Shown here piece by piece: positions 9,889-18,587 of a DNA stretch of 64,000 nucleotides. The stretch is taken from positions 434,001 through 498,000 of the forward strand of contig JAFIFW010000012.1 in assembly GCA_020831825.1 (NCBI GenBank), written 5' to 3'. The first letter of the stretch is position 1. Each line of letters opens with the position of its first letter. The notes beneath the pieces are model-generated. The model searched no databases, was not told where the DNA came from, and saw only the letters and a list, made by a program, of their open reading frames with translations. The position numbers were made by a program, and so were the translations under genes. The stretch comes from Methylophaga sp. (GTDB lineage: Bacteria > Pseudomonadota > Gammaproteobacteria > Nitrosococcales > Methylophagaceae).

Positions 9889-11132
9889 CAGACTCGACCT
9901 GTTTGCAGTTGTGCAATACGCATAGCCGCAGGAGGATGTGAATCGTAAATCGCCGACACTAATGGGTCCGGTGTCAATGTACTGGCGTTTTCCTGATACA
10001 AAGCAACCAGCGCATCAATCAAATCATCGGCATTGGAAACACTGGCCGCATAAGCATCTGCCTCATACTCATACTTGCGCGACATTGATGTCAGCAGCGG
10101 ATGCAAGAAGAAGCTGAATACCGGAATCACCAACATAAACAGGGCCAAGGCCACTGCATTGGATTCTGTAGAAACGCCAAGGCCGGTATAGAACCAGCTT
10201 TGCGCCGAAGCCCAACCGAGCAGCGCCAGACCAATCAGACTCAACAGCGCCAGCAAGATCATGTTTTTCACAACATGCTTACGACGGAAATGTCCCAGCT
10301 CATGAGCCAATACCGCTTCGATTTGATCTTCGTTAAGTGTATTGAGCAAGGTATCGAAAAATACGATGCGCTTGTTGTTGCCAATGCCAGTGAAGTAAGC
10401 ATTGCCGTGTCCACTGCGGCGCGAACCATCCATCACGAAGATGCCCTGACTCTTGAAGCCACAACGCGCTAACAGTTTTTCCACCCGCTGTTTTAATTCG
10501 GCATCTTCAAGCGGGGTAAATTTATTAAACAAGGGGGCGATAAACGCCGGGTAAGCCCACATCATGATCAAGGCAAAGCCCATCCAGGCTGCCCAGAGGA
10601 ATAACCACCAGTACGCGCCGGTACTGCCCATCAGCCACAATGCCGCCCAGATCAGAGGCGCGCCGATTATCAGCATCAAAGCGCTTTGCTTAAAGATATC
10701 CGAGAAAAACAGCTTCGTAGTATTGCGGTTAAAGCCAAACTTCTCTTCAAGAACAAATGTTTTATACCAACTGGTAGGCAAGTCCAGCAAAGAACCAATC
10801 AGGAAGAAACTCAACAGCAAGGCAATGCCTGTAGTCATTTCAGACCAGCCCAGATTTGCCCAGAAACCCGCCAGCAGCGCAAGTCCACCGCCCAGTGTCC
10901 ACAGCAGCAAAATCACCATACCGTAGAGACTTTCAGTACGGTTAAAACCGCCTTTGGCCACTGTGTAATCGGCCGCTTTCTGGTGAGCCGACAAGCTGAT
11001 TTGCTCCTTGAAAGCCGCTGGCACAGCATCACGATTTGCGATCACATGCCTGCGCTGGCGAAGTGATAACCAAATTTCGATGCCAGTCATCAGCAACAAG
11101 GCAGCGATAAAAATCACCGTAAATTCATTCAT
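9888..11132 (-). CDS. M48 family zinc metalloprotease (Ste24/CAAX-type)
   Basis: A 414-residue integral membrane protease. The zinc site HELGHF (LAHELGHFRRKH) is at about residue 265 and the third ligand Glu is in RKYEYEADAYAAS. Several membrane segments lie before and after it, and the N-terminal part YTVAKGGFNRTESLYG and TSWYKTFVLEEKFGFNR are typical of Ste24-like bacterial proteins. The ATG at 11132 is preferred over a TTG at 11189 because the latter adds 19 polar residues before the first membrane helix. It is divergent from orn and is followed by a cytochrome gene with one base of overlap. Confidence 0.9.
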   Translation of the reverse strand: MNEFTVIFIAALLLMTGIEIWLSLRQRRHVIANRDAVPAAFKEQISLSAHQKAADYTVAKGGFNRTESLYGMVILLLWTLGGGLALLAGFWANLGWSEMTTGIALLLSFFLIGSLLDLPTSWYKTFVLEEKFGFNRNTTKLFFSDIFKQSALMLIIGAPLIWAALWLMGSTGAYWWLFLWAAWMGFALIMMWAYPAFIAPLFNKFTPLEDAELKQRVEKLLARCGFKSQGIFVMDGSRRSGHGNAYFTGIGNNKRIVFFDTLLNTLNEDQIEAVLAHELGHFRRKHVVKNMILLALLSLIGLALLGWASAQSWFYTGLGVSTESNAVALALFMLVIPVFSFFLHPLLTSMSRKYEYEADAYAASVSNADDLIDALVALYQENASTLTPDPLVSAIYDSHPPAAMRIAQLQTGRV

Positions 11133-11244
11133 TTTCAGTTCAAACCCGTTAGAATCAGAAGATGTTGAGCACCTTAGCCTTTGATACAATCTCTGGCAAG
11201 TAAGTTCACGCCCTCATTGTTTAGCAATATAAAAGTCGGAGACC

Positions 11245-11808
11245 ATGGCCAAAAGCAAAAAGAACCTGATCTGGATCGACCTGGAAATGACCGGTCTTGA
11301 TACCAACAACGATTATATTATCGAAATTGCCACCGTCGTCACCGATAGCGAGCTGAACATTCTTGCTGAAGGCCCGGTCATTGCCATCCATCAACCAGAC
11401 AGCATACTTGACCGAATGGACGACTGGAATACCCGCCAGCATGGACAATCCGGCCTGACTGAGCGGGTGAGAAACAGCGTCACCAATGAACAACAAGCAG
11501 AAGCCATGACGCTGGAATTCCTGAAAAAATACGTGCCCGCCGGTGTTTCACCGATGTGTGGCAACAGTATCTGTCAGGATCGCCGCTTTATGGCGCGCTG
11601 CATGCCTGAACTCGAAGCCTATTTTCACTACCGCAACCTTGATGTCAGCAGCCTCAAAGAACTTGCCAGACGCTGGGCGCCAAAAGTAGAAAAAGCCTTC
11701 AAGAAAAAATCCAGCCATCTGGCCATGGATGACATCAAGGATTCTATCCGCGAGTTACAGCACTATCGAGAGCACCTGATAAAGCTGCCTGAAGCTACGG
11801 CCGAATAG
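11245..11808 (+). CDS. orn: Oligoribonuclease
   Basis: A 187-residue DEDDh exonuclease that degrades 2- to 5-base RNA remnants, and pGpG from cyclic di-GMP turnover, to mononucleotides. Motifs: [22 protein letters not shown] (Exo I, DxE), NSICQDRRF (Exo II), and [11 protein letters not shown] (Exo III, H-x4-D). Length equals the family norm. A good ribosome site (GTCGGAGACC) precedes the ATG. Divergent from the M48 protease gene. Confidence 0.97.
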   Translation: MAKSKKNLIWIDLEMTGLDTNNDYIIEIATVVTDSELNILAEGPVIAIHQPDSILDRMDDWNTRQHGQSGLTERVRNSVTNEQQAEAMTLEFLKKYVPAGVSPMCGNSICQDRRFMARCMPELEAYFHYRNLDVSSLKELARRWAPKVEKAFKKKSSHLAMDDIKDSIRELQHYREHLIKLPEATAE

Positions 11809-11883
11809 CCGAAACCGCACCAATTTCACACGCTTTTCACAGCAAGGTCCTAGCATGCGACAGTAATTAAATACCGCTGACTC

Positions 11884-12039
11884 ATGCCACATCACAAGCT
11901 AACGCTCCCGGAGAAAACCTGCCCTGTATGCCTGCGTCCTTTTTTGTGGCGCAAGAAATGGGCGCGCGACTGGGACAGGGTTATTTACTGCTCACAACAT
12001 TGTCGCTCAAACGGTCGTCATGTCAGCAAACTCAGATGA
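11884..12039 (+). CDS. Small zinc-ribbon-like DUF2256 protein
   Basis: A 51-residue basic protein read in a different frame from the 5' extension of the next gene. It carries [19 protein letters not shown], then [14 protein letters not shown], so it has CxxC and CxxxC pairs that could bind zinc; this is the DUF2256 pattern (TCxxCxRPFxWRKKWxxxWxxVxYCSxxCR). Genes of this family frequently neighbour photolyase or cryptochrome genes, as here. Its TGA overlaps the ATG of the next gene (ATGA at 12036-12039), which suggests translational coupling and supports a start there. Function unknown. Confidence 0.85.
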   Translation: MPHHKLTLPEKTCPVCLRPFLWRKKWARDWDRVIYCSQHCRSNGRHVSKLR

Positions 12040-13466
12040 AACTCTCCGAAGCACTACCTCAATCTCTGATACTGCTTGATTGCGAAACTACCGGCGGCAA
12101 AGCCGGCAGAGATCGCATTACCGAAATCGCCCTGATAGAAATTGCCAACGGCAAGGAAATCAACCGCTGGCAAACGCTCATTAATCCTGGCATCTCTATC
12201 CCGCCCTGGATTTCTCGAATCACTGGCATTGACAACCAGATGGTCGCCAACGCGCCCAGCTTTAAGGATATTGCCGATGAACTCTGGCAAAGACTGCAAG
12301 GCAAAGTGCTGATGGCGCATCATGCACGCTTCGATTGCAGCTTTTTGAAACTCAGCTTCAAACAGATCGGCATTCGCTACTCGCCGCAAGTGCTGTGCTC
12401 GGTCAAACTCAGTCGAAGTTTGTTTCCAGAGCACTGCTCACATAGTCTGGATGCGATCATCAAACGTCTGTCGCTGAAGGTTGCTGAACGACATCGGGCT
12501 ATGGATGACACCGAAGTGATTCTGGCCTTGCTGAAACACATTTCGACGCAGTGTGCGCCAGAAGCTGTCCACAGTGCCTGTCAGCAGCAACTTCGTCGCC
12601 CATCACTGCCCAGCCAGCTCGATGCCAGTACCATTGACGATTTGCCGGAAACGCCGGGCGTTTATCGCTTTTATGATGCCGAAGGGCAACTGCTCTATGT
12701 CGGTAAATCCATCAATATCCGCCAGCGGGTACTTAGCCATTTCACCGATATTACCGATCGCAAAGGCATGGATCTGTATCGGCAGCTCAGTCACATTGAG
12801 TTTGACCAAACACCCTCGGATTTTGGCGCCCAGTTGCTGGAAAATCAGCAAATCAAACAACTTACTCCGCGCTACAACCGCAGGCAAACCAAAAACAAAT
12901 ATCTGTGGACCATCACACTGCACGAAAATGCTCAAGGCTATCATCAGTTGGTGCTGAAACAACTGGATCTGCAACAAGAGCTTGGTGACAGCAGCCACGG
13001 CCTGTTTCGCAGTCAAAAACAGGCTGAGCAAACAATCGAATCTTTACTGATCGAGCACCAGCTTTGCCAGCGGCTGACCGGACTCGATAAACGCAAACGG
13101 GGCGCCTGCTTTAACTATCAGCTCAAGCGCTGTTTGGGCGCCTGTTGTGGTGCGGAAATTCCACTCAAATACAACCTCAGGGTCAATCAGGCACTGCACA
13201 GCCTGAAAAACCCGCTCTGGCCATGGCCGGGGCCGGTAATCGTCGAAGAATACGCCACACAGTATGCTGACCAGTCTCATTACCATCTGATTGATAACTG
13301 GCTTTATCTCGGTCGAGTTCGGGACCAGCAGGAAGCCTGGCAAAAGTTACAACGTGGCAGCGAAGCTTTTGATGTCGATGCCTACAAAATTCAGCTACGC
13401 TTTTTGCTTGGTAAAGCCAGTGCTTCGCTCAAAATTACCCCACTGACAGGAATGCCTGATGACTAA
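12036..13466 (+). CDS. DEDDh exonuclease fused to UvrC-like GIY-YIG nuclease
   Basis: A 476-residue fusion. Residues about 8-170 form a DnaQ/epsilon-type exonuclease: [11 protein letters not shown] with ITEIALIEI (DxE), [10 protein letters not shown] (Exo II), and [10 protein letters not shown] (H-x4-D). Residues about 200-285 form a GIY-YIG nuclease: [21 protein letters not shown] Cys-containing stretch [13 protein letters not shown] resembles the UvrC cysteine region. No UvrB-binding or helix-hairpin-helix tail is seen, so it is closer to Cho than to full UvrC. Probable role: incision and trimming in nucleotide excision repair. The start overlaps the DUF2256 stop; an upstream in-frame ATG at 11928 would read through that gene. 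It overlaps the next gene by 8 bp. Confidence 0.88.
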   Translation: MKLSEALPQSLILLDCETTGGKAGRDRITEIALIEIANGKEINRWQTLINPGISIPPWISRITGIDNQMVANAPSFKDIADELWQRLQGKVLMAHHARFDCSFLKLSFKQIGIRYSPQVLCSVKLSRSLFPEHCSHSLDAIIKRLSLKVAERHRAMDDTEVILALLKHISTQCAPEAVHSACQQQLRRPSLPSQLDASTIDDLPETPGVYRFYDAEGQLLYVGKSINIRQRVLSHFTDITDRKGMDLYRQLSHIEFDQTPSDFGAQLLENQQIKQLTPRYNRRQTKNKYLWTITLHENAQGYHQLVLKQLDLQQELGDSSHGLFRSQKQAEQTIESLLIEHQLCQRLTGLDKRKRGACFNYQLKRCLGACCGAEIPLKYNLRVNQALHSLKNPLWPWPGPVIVEEYATQYADQSHYHLIDNWLYLGRVRDQQEAWQKLQRGSEAFDVDAYKIQLRFLLGKASASLKITPLTGMPDD

Positions 13467-13857
13467 ACTTCATAAAGTACTTGGCTATGCCGGACTATTG
13501 CCCTTTTTGGTTTTAAGCCTGCTTGTATACAATGATCAGCGCGAGATCGAATGGATGCTGCGTGACTACTCCGCTTTAATATTCAGCTTTCTGGGCGGTT
13601 TGCTCTGGCTGTCGAGCACTCGTGTTTACGTGCCCGCTCACGTTGCGGTCGTGGCTGTCAGTTGTATGCTGTGGGCGTGGTGCTGGCTGATCGTGCCACA
13701 GTTTTTTCCATTATGGCTGTTGGCTGCCTCGTTTCTCGCCTTGCTATTCTATGAAATGCAGACCTTATCAGCTGTCTATTCCGATGCGCTGATGTCTCTG
13801 AGAAAACGGCTGTCCTTGGTGGCCGCACTTAGTCTGTTGTTTGCAGCGTTTGCCTGA
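13459..13857 (+). CDS. DUF3429 family membrane protein
   Basis: A 132-residue protein with about four membrane helices, starting LHKVLGYAGLLPFLVLSLLVY, with SALIFSFLGGLLWLSS and WLLAASFLALLFYEMQ further on. This matches the DUF3429 family, found beside photolyase genes in several marine gammaproteobacteria. Function unknown. It overlaps the upstream nuclease gene by 8 bp and shares TGATG with the next start, so it is part of the coupled operon. Confidence 0.82.
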   Translation: MTKLHKVLGYAGLLPFLVLSLLVYNDQREIEWMLRDYSALIFSFLGGLLWLSSTRVYVPAHVAVVAVSCMLWAWCWLIVPQFFPLWLLAASFLALLFYEMQTLSAVYSDALMSLRKRLSLVAALSLLFAAFA

Positions 13858-14360
13858 TGACTATGCAACTATTCGATTTGTACCATCACGAACACCCATC
13901 AGATAGCGAATGGCGACTGGTCACGGATCAGGTGATGGGCGGCCTCTCAACGGGCAAATTAATGCCTTCGGCGTATCAAGGTAGTCACTGTCTTGAAATG
14001 CGTGGCGATGTCAGCCTGGAAAATAACGGTGGCTTTGTCCAAATGCGGTTTGCCATTCAACAAACGCCTCCCCAGAGTGCTATCGGTATTTACCTGGAAG
14101 CTGCCGGCAATCAAACCATCTTTGGCATGCATCTTCGAACCTTGTCGCTGGATGCTCCCTGGCAGTCCTTTCGCAGCAGCTTCAGGCCGACGCTAAGCTG
14201 GCAAAAGTTTTTTCTGCCATTCAGTCAATTCAAAGCACATCGTACTGAGCAAGATTTCATGTTGTCTGAGCTGCGTTCTATCGGTCTGGTTTCCATTGGC
14301 GAAGCTGGCCCATGCCAGTTATTTGTCCGTCGAATGGCTTTTTACCAAACAACACCATGA
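13857..14360 (+). CDS. CIA30-family protein
   Basis: A 167-residue soluble protein with the CIA30 (complex I intermediate-associated protein 30) jelly-roll pattern: WRLVTDQVMGGLSTGKL, FVQMRF, and the late LRSIGLVSIGEAGPCQLFVRRM. Bacterial members are of unknown function and often lie in photolyase clusters. No signal peptide. It begins at the ATG sharing one base with the DUF3429 stop, and its own stop overlaps the next ATG (ATGA). Confidence 0.85.
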   Translation: MTMQLFDLYHHEHPSDSEWRLVTDQVMGGLSTGKLMPSAYQGSHCLEMRGDVSLENNGGFVQMRFAIQQTPPQSAIGIYLEAAGNQTIFGMHLRTLSLDAPWQSFRSSFRPTLSWQKFFLPFSQFKAHRTEQDFMLSELRSIGLVSIGEAGPCQLFVRRMAFYQTTP

Positions 14361-15907
14361 CGCGTTATCTGTGTCTGATTTTGGGCGATCAGCTGGATAA
14401 AAACAGCAGCCTGTTTGATGATTTTGATCCGCAGCAGGATCGACTGTGGATGGCCGAAGTCCGTGCCGAATCAGAACAGATTCTGTCCAGCAAACAACGC
14501 ACCGTACTGTTTCTGGCAGCGATGCGCCATTTTGCCGAGTGGCTGAAAAACAAGGGCTGGCCGCTGAGTTACTACTCACTGCAACAGCAAATGCCTGACT
14601 TTGCTAGCGCTTTGCATGACGCACTGTTGCAGCATCAACCCGAAACCGTTCGCTGTGTTTTGCCAGGCGATCAGCGAGTGCTGCAAGCAATCAGTGAGGT
14701 CTGCCAAACCGCTGACATTGAACTGCAATGGCTGCCGGACCGGCACTTTCTCAGCGAAGCCGGACAGTTTAAAACCTGGCTGGCCGAACGCAAACAACCG
14801 CGCATGGAATACTGGTATCGCCTGCTGCGACAGCAGCACAACATCTTGATGGATGACAACGGCAAGCCGGTCGGCGGTCAATGGAATTTTGACAAAGATA
14901 ATCGCAAAGCCTTTAAAAGCACCGGCCCGGCCAAGGTGACGCCGCCGCCCGTATTCAAACCGGATGCGATCACCCAAACCGCCATCGACGATGTCAGTCA
15001 TTATTTGCCTGAATTGCCGGGCAAGCTGGAAAATTTCAACTGGCCAGTCACTCGGCAGCAGGCGCTGCAATCGCTGGATTATTTTATTGCCGAATTACTG
15101 CCACTGTTTGGCGATTATCAGGATGCCATGTGGCAGCATGAACCGTTCCTGTTTCACTCGCGGCTGTCGTCCAGCCTGAATCTCAAATTACTAAATCCAC
15201 ATGAGGTGATTGCTGCTGCCGTCGACACTTACCATAACGGTCAGGCATCACTCAACGCAGTGGAAGGATTTATCCGGCAAATTCTCGGCTGGCGTGAATA
15301 TGTGCGAGGTCTGTATTGGAGCTATCGCCACGACTGGTTGACCATGAATGCGCTGCAGGCATCGCATGATTTGCCGCAGCTGTATTGGCAGGCTAATACG
15401 CCGATGACCTGCCTGCAACAATCAGTATCGCAAGTACTCACTCACGGCTACGGTCACCATATTCAGCGACTGATGGTCACCGGATTGTTTGCCTTGCTGT
15501 GGGGCGTCAAGCCGCAAGCGATTCATGAGTGGTACCTGGCAATGTATGTCGATGCCATCGCCTGGGTGGAGATCCCCAACACCCTCGGCATGAGTCAATA
15601 TGCCGATGGCGGCATTGTCGGATCCAAGCCCTATATCGCCAGCGGTGCCTACATTGACCGGATGTCCAATTATTGTCAGAGCTGCCCGTTTAATCCCAAA
15701 CAGGCCAGCGGCGACCTGGCCTGTCCGTTTACCACTTTATACTGGGCCTTTGTGGATCGGCATCAGGACTTGCTCAGTCATAATCCACGTCTGGGTATGC
15801 AGGTGAAAAACTGGCGTAATAAATCGGCTGACGAACAACAAGCCATTCAACAACGTGCCCAATGGCTCCATGACCACATTGATGATTTGAAGGAAGCGCA
15901 GCAATGA
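14357..15907 (+). CDS. Iron-sulfur bacterial cryptochrome/(6-4) photolyase (FeS-BCP)
   Basis: A 516-residue member of the photolyase-related FeS-BCP/CryPro family, which repairs (6-4) photoproducts in Agrobacterium PhrB or acts as a blue-light receptor. It starts RYLCLILGDQL, with the antenna domain in the first 130 residues and FAD domain motifs such as GFIRQILGWREYVRGLYW and NTLGMSQYADGGIVGSKPY. Four cysteines at 352, 440, 443 and 456 (in MTCLQQ, YCQSCPF and LACPF) match the 4Fe-4S ligands of PhrB (350, 438, 441, 454) with a constant offset. The start is the ATG overlapping the CIA30 stop; an in-frame ATG at 14312 lies within CIA30. The stop overlaps phrB. Confidence 0.93.
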   Translation: MTRYLCLILGDQLDKNSSLFDDFDPQQDRLWMAEVRAESEQILSSKQRTVLFLAAMRHFAEWLKNKGWPLSYYSLQQQMPDFASALHDALLQHQPETVRCVLPGDQRVLQAISEVCQTADIELQWLPDRHFLSEAGQFKTWLAERKQPRMEYWYRLLRQQHNILMDDNGKPVGGQWNFDKDNRKAFKSTGPAKVTPPPVFKPDAITQTAIDDVSHYLPELPGKLENFNWPVTRQQALQSLDYFIAELLPLFGDYQDAMWQHEPFLFHSRLSSSLNLKLLNPHEVIAAAVDTYHNGQASLNAVEGFIRQILGWREYVRGLYWSYRHDWLTMNALQASHDLPQLYWQANTPMTCLQQSVSQVLTHGYGHHIQRLMVTGLFALLWGVKPQAIHEWYLAMYVDAIAWVEIPNTLGMSQYADGGIVGSKPYIASGAYIDRMSNYCQSCPFNPKQASGDLACPFTTLYWAFVDRHQDLLSHNPRLGMQVKNWRNKSADEQQAIQQRAQWLHDHIDDLKEAQQ

Positions 15908-17292
15908 CGCAAGCAGTCTGGTTACGCAATGATTTACGGCTCGATGATCACCCGGCGCTGAGTGAGGCCCAACAACACGGGCCGATTCGTGTGCTGTTTA
16001 TCGCCACGCCCAAACAATGGCAGCAACATCATGAATCACCAGCACGACTGGGATTAAAAGCCGCCGCCTTGCAGGATATTGCCGACCGACTGGCTGACTT
16101 GGGCATTCCCTTCACACTGCTGGAAACCGACTGGTTTGCTGATGTGCCTGCCCTGCTGCAACAGTTTTGTCAGCAACAGCAGGTAAGCGATCTCTGGTTT
16201 CAGCAGGAAACGCCTTGGGATGAAAACCAGCGTGATCAGGCGGTGACGGCCGCCTTAAACAACGTCACGGTGCATGCCTTACCGCATGATCTATTGGTCA
16301 GCCTGCCGGTGAAAACTAAAAGCGATGAACCCTTCAAAGTGTTCACGCCCTACTATCGCCGCTGGCTGCAAATTCTCGAAGACACGCAACAATCACCCTG
16401 CGCCGAACCTAAAACCCAAGACACCGCCCTGCCAAAACAAACCCTTAACTGCCACTGGGCCGGCGAATTTCGCAGTGATCTATGGCCGGGCAAAGAATCT
16501 GCCGCGCTCAATAAATTGTCAGTATTTTGCGAGTTCAAACTGCAAGACTACAAAAAGCAACGCGACTTCCCCGGCAAACCGGCCACCAGCACCCTGTCTC
16601 CCTATCTTGCCAATGGCCAGTTGGGGCCGAGACGCTTGTTAGCGGCAGTGCAATTTTTCTGTGGCGAACAAAACCGTGATTGGCGTCATGACGACTGGCT
16701 GCGTGAACTGGCCTGGCGTGATTTTTACAAGCAACTGCTGATTCACTTTCCAAGACTCAATAAATTTCAGCCGTTCAAACCCGAAACTCGCCACGTCCGA
16801 TGGCGCGATGATGAAGCCGGCTTCAAAGCCTGGTGTGAGGGCAAAACCGGCTTTCCCATTGTTGATGCCGCCATGCGCCAACTCAATCAAACCGGCTGGA
16901 TGCACAACCGGCTGCGCATGATCAGCGCCAGCTTTCTGACCAAACTGCTATTTATCGACTGGCATCGCGGTGAAGATTATTTTCTCGACAAACTGATCGA
17001 CGGCGACTTCGCCTCCAACAATGGCGGCTGGCAGTGGAGCGCCTCCACCGGCGTCGATGCCGCCCCGTATTTCCGGGTATTCAACCCCACCCTGCAATCC
17101 GAACGCTACGACCCCGAAGGCAAGTTCATCAAACGCTTTGTAACCGAACTCGCCAACGTGCCCGTCAAACAGATCCACAACCCATCCGCCGAACTTCGCC
17201 AACAATACGGCTATTCGCAACCCGTGGTGGATTACAAACAAGCCAGAGTGGATGCGATTGCGGCGTTTAAGGGTTTGCCGCAAGGCGGTTAA
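15904..17292 (+). CDS. phrB: Class I deoxyribodipyrimidine (CPD) photolyase
   Basis: A 462-residue FAD photolyase that splits cyclobutane pyrimidine dimers using blue light. N-terminal antenna domain: AVWLRNDLRLDDHPAL. The FAD-binding domain has STLSPYLANGQLGPRRL, LRELAWRDFYKQLL, TGFPIVDAAMRQLNQTGWMHNRLRM and GDFASNNGGWQWSASTGVDAAPYFRVFNP, all canonical. The active-site Trp and substrate-contacting residues lie in these blocks. Last gene of the coupled operon (ATGA overlap with the FeS photolyase); its stop overlaps the convergent toxin gene by 4 bp. Confidence 0.96.
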   Translation: MTQAVWLRNDLRLDDHPALSEAQQHGPIRVLFIATPKQWQQHHESPARLGLKAAALQDIADRLADLGIPFTLLETDWFADVPALLQQFCQQQQVSDLWFQQETPWDENQRDQAVTAALNNVTVHALPHDLLVSLPVKTKSDEPFKVFTPYYRRWLQILEDTQQSPCAEPKTQDTALPKQTLNCHWAGEFRSDLWPGKESAALNKLSVFCEFKLQDYKKQRDFPGKPATSTLSPYLANGQLGPRRLLAAVQFFCGEQNRDWRHDDWLRELAWRDFYKQLLIHFPRLNKFQPFKPETRHVRWRDDEAGFKAWCEGKTGFPIVDAAMRQLNQTGWMHNRLRMISASFLTKLLFIDWHRGEDYFLDKLIDGDFASNNGGWQWSASTGVDAAPYFRVFNPTLQSERYDPEGKFIKRFVTELANVPVKQIHNPSAELRQQYGYSQPVVDYKQARVDAIAAFKGLPQGG

Positions 17293-17570
17293 CGCTCATT
17301 TTCCAAACCATGCCACACCCGCAGAATAATGATTGTACTGCTATGCACAGAGTAGCGGATAACATACTTACCAAAAATAACATCTCGGACAGTATCTGGG
17401 TCTGGAGCCATCTCAACAGGCACACCCATTTTGGGCTGGTTTGCTAACAACTCGATTTTGCCAACTAACTCCGCAGCTATTCTGGCAGCCGCAGCCGGAT
17501 TGTGAACAGCGATAAACTCTCTGAGGCGCTTTAAGTCTGCAATGGCTACATCCGTGTAAACCAGTTTCAC
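17289..17570 (-). CDS. RelE/ParE-type toxin
   Basis: A 93-residue protein of the ParE/RelE toxin superfamily: starts MKLVYTDVAIADLKRLREFIA, contains AARIAAELVGKIELLANQPKMGVPV, and ends in the family strands RDVIFGKYVIRYSV and IIILRVWHG. The Arg and hydrophobic C-terminal strands fit ParE (gyrase poison) or RelE (ribosome-dependent RNase); the two cannot be separated by eye. It overlaps its antitoxin gene by 4 bp (ATGA), and its stop overlaps the phrB stop on the other strand. Confidence 0.88.
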   Translation of the reverse strand: MKLVYTDVAIADLKRLREFIAVHNPAAAARIAAELVGKIELLANQPKMGVPVEMAPDPDTVRDVIFGKYVIRYSVHSSTIIILRVWHGLENER

Positions 17571-17839
17571 TTTTCAGATCCCGGCGTATCCAGTTCGTTT
17601 TCAGTACCCCAACTGTTCAGCCAGTTATGCACCTCATTGGCATCGACTACTTTCCCCTGCGCGGCGGATTCCATTGCCTCCAAGGTTTGCTGCCAGCGAG
17701 CTTGCTCGAGTTGCTGCTTTTCAATGTATTCCGATAATGCCTGATTGATCACCCAGCCTTTGCTGCGGTGAAGCCTGTTGGCAATGACTTCCAGGTGCTT
17801 TTCAACCTCAGCCTGAAGACGAACAGTTGTCACACTCAT
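17567..17839 (-). CDS. Ribbon-helix-helix antitoxin (CopG/ParD-like)
   Basis: A 90-residue protein with an N-terminal ribbon-helix-helix: VTTVRLQAEVEKHLEVIANRLHRSKGWVINQALSEYIEKQ. The C-terminal half (to residue 90) is acidic and probably wraps the toxin. It precedes the toxin gene and overlaps it by 4 bp, so the pair forms one autoregulated operon with the promoter upstream of 17839. Confidence 0.88.
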   Translation of the reverse strand: MSVTTVRLQAEVEKHLEVIANRLHRSKGWVINQALSEYIEKQQLEQARWQQTLEAMESAAQGKVVDANEVHNWLNSWGTENELDTPGSEK

Positions 17840-18098
17840 AAGATTTTTCCCGCAGAAACAAACTACAACGTATTACATCATAGTTAGACTGCATGAGTAA
17901 AATTGTATAGCCCCTCTTACAATGGTGAATCACAGGCAAGCAGCGCCTTTTAATTTGATGAGTTATAGCCTGAATCGAGGTCCGCATTACTGCTGATTAA
18001 GTGAATTTTGGTCAATATTTCTTATTATTCAGTGACTTGAAATGTGCTGATAATTTAAGAGCATATTGGGCCGTGAATTAAGGGCTTTTTTGCTTGAA

Positions 18099-18170
18099 GC
18101 TTCGACTGTGTTTATCGTTAAAGGGCGCATGGATTGCCGCGCCTGCTATGGCAGACTCGCAATGACGGGT
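18099..18170 (+). repeat. 72-bp dispersed repeat, copy 1
   Basis: Runs from GCTTCGACTGTG to CGCAATGACGGGT and contains GCCTGCTATGGCAG. It recurs in reverse orientation at 29482-29553 with only a few changes. No coding sense. Confidence 0.9.
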
Positions 18171-18191
18171 TGGATGGAGGCTTTGGTGTTG

Positions 18192-18245
18192 TTTTTAGAG
18201 TCCCGTCCCCGCCTTCGCGGGGAGAAGACCTGAATGCGCGAGAAT
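18192..18245 (+). repeat. 54-bp direct repeat, copy 1
   Basis: Contains a small hairpin CCCCGCcttcGCGGGG after TTTTTAGAGTCCCGT. The second copy is at 18424-18477. Confidence 0.85.
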
Positions 18246-18372
18246 CACTAGTTTGATACGGGGATGACGACGTGGTGTTGAGAATGTTGGGCTTCGTTAT
18301 CGCTCTGCGCCTACCTACCGCAGAGACTCGCCGGCCGATGAGATTCCTCGGCTACGCTCGGAATGACACTTT

Positions 18373-18409
18373 AAAACTCTGTGATCTCTGTGGCTCTGTG
18401 GTTAATTAA
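18373..18409 (-). repeat. ACAGAG-type dispersed repeat
   Basis: In reverse orientation it reads TTAATTAACCACAGAG followed by two further ACAGAG steps and AGTTTT. The same family occurs at 29178-29216, 32416-32447 and 32900-32931, with a decayed copy at 28141-28170. Confidence 0.85.
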
Positions 18410-18423
18410 GCTTTTTCGAGGTT

Positions 18424-18477
18424 TTTTTAGATTCCCGTCCCCGCCTTCGCGGGGAGAGGCCCTGAATGCACGAGAAT
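18424..18477 (+). repeat. 54-bp direct repeat, copy 2
   Basis: Matches 18192-18245 at about 49 of 54 positions, including the CCCCGCcttcGCGGGG hairpin and the end GAATGCACGAGAAT. Confidence 0.85.
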
Positions 18478-18551
18478 GACGAATTAAAGGCGGGAATGAT
18501 AGTTGTAGCTGGAGTGACCGCGTAAAGCTGTTTGTCTAGTTGCCACCTAAT

Positions 18552-18587
18552 AATCTGCGAACATCTGCGTAATCTGCGGATTGTTGG
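18552..18587 (+). repeat. TCTGCG-type dispersed repeat
   Basis: AATCTGCGAACATCTGCGTA followed by ATCTGCGGATT, an internally iterated sequence. A reverse-oriented copy is at 45093-45127 and a fragment near 29138-29156. Confidence 0.75.

Noticed and set aside
11928..12035. 36-codon N-terminal extension of the exonuclease-GIY-YIG gene
   Set aside because: It overlaps the DUF2256 gene in another frame, and the ATG at 12036 fits the exonuclease domain start and the ATGA coupling.
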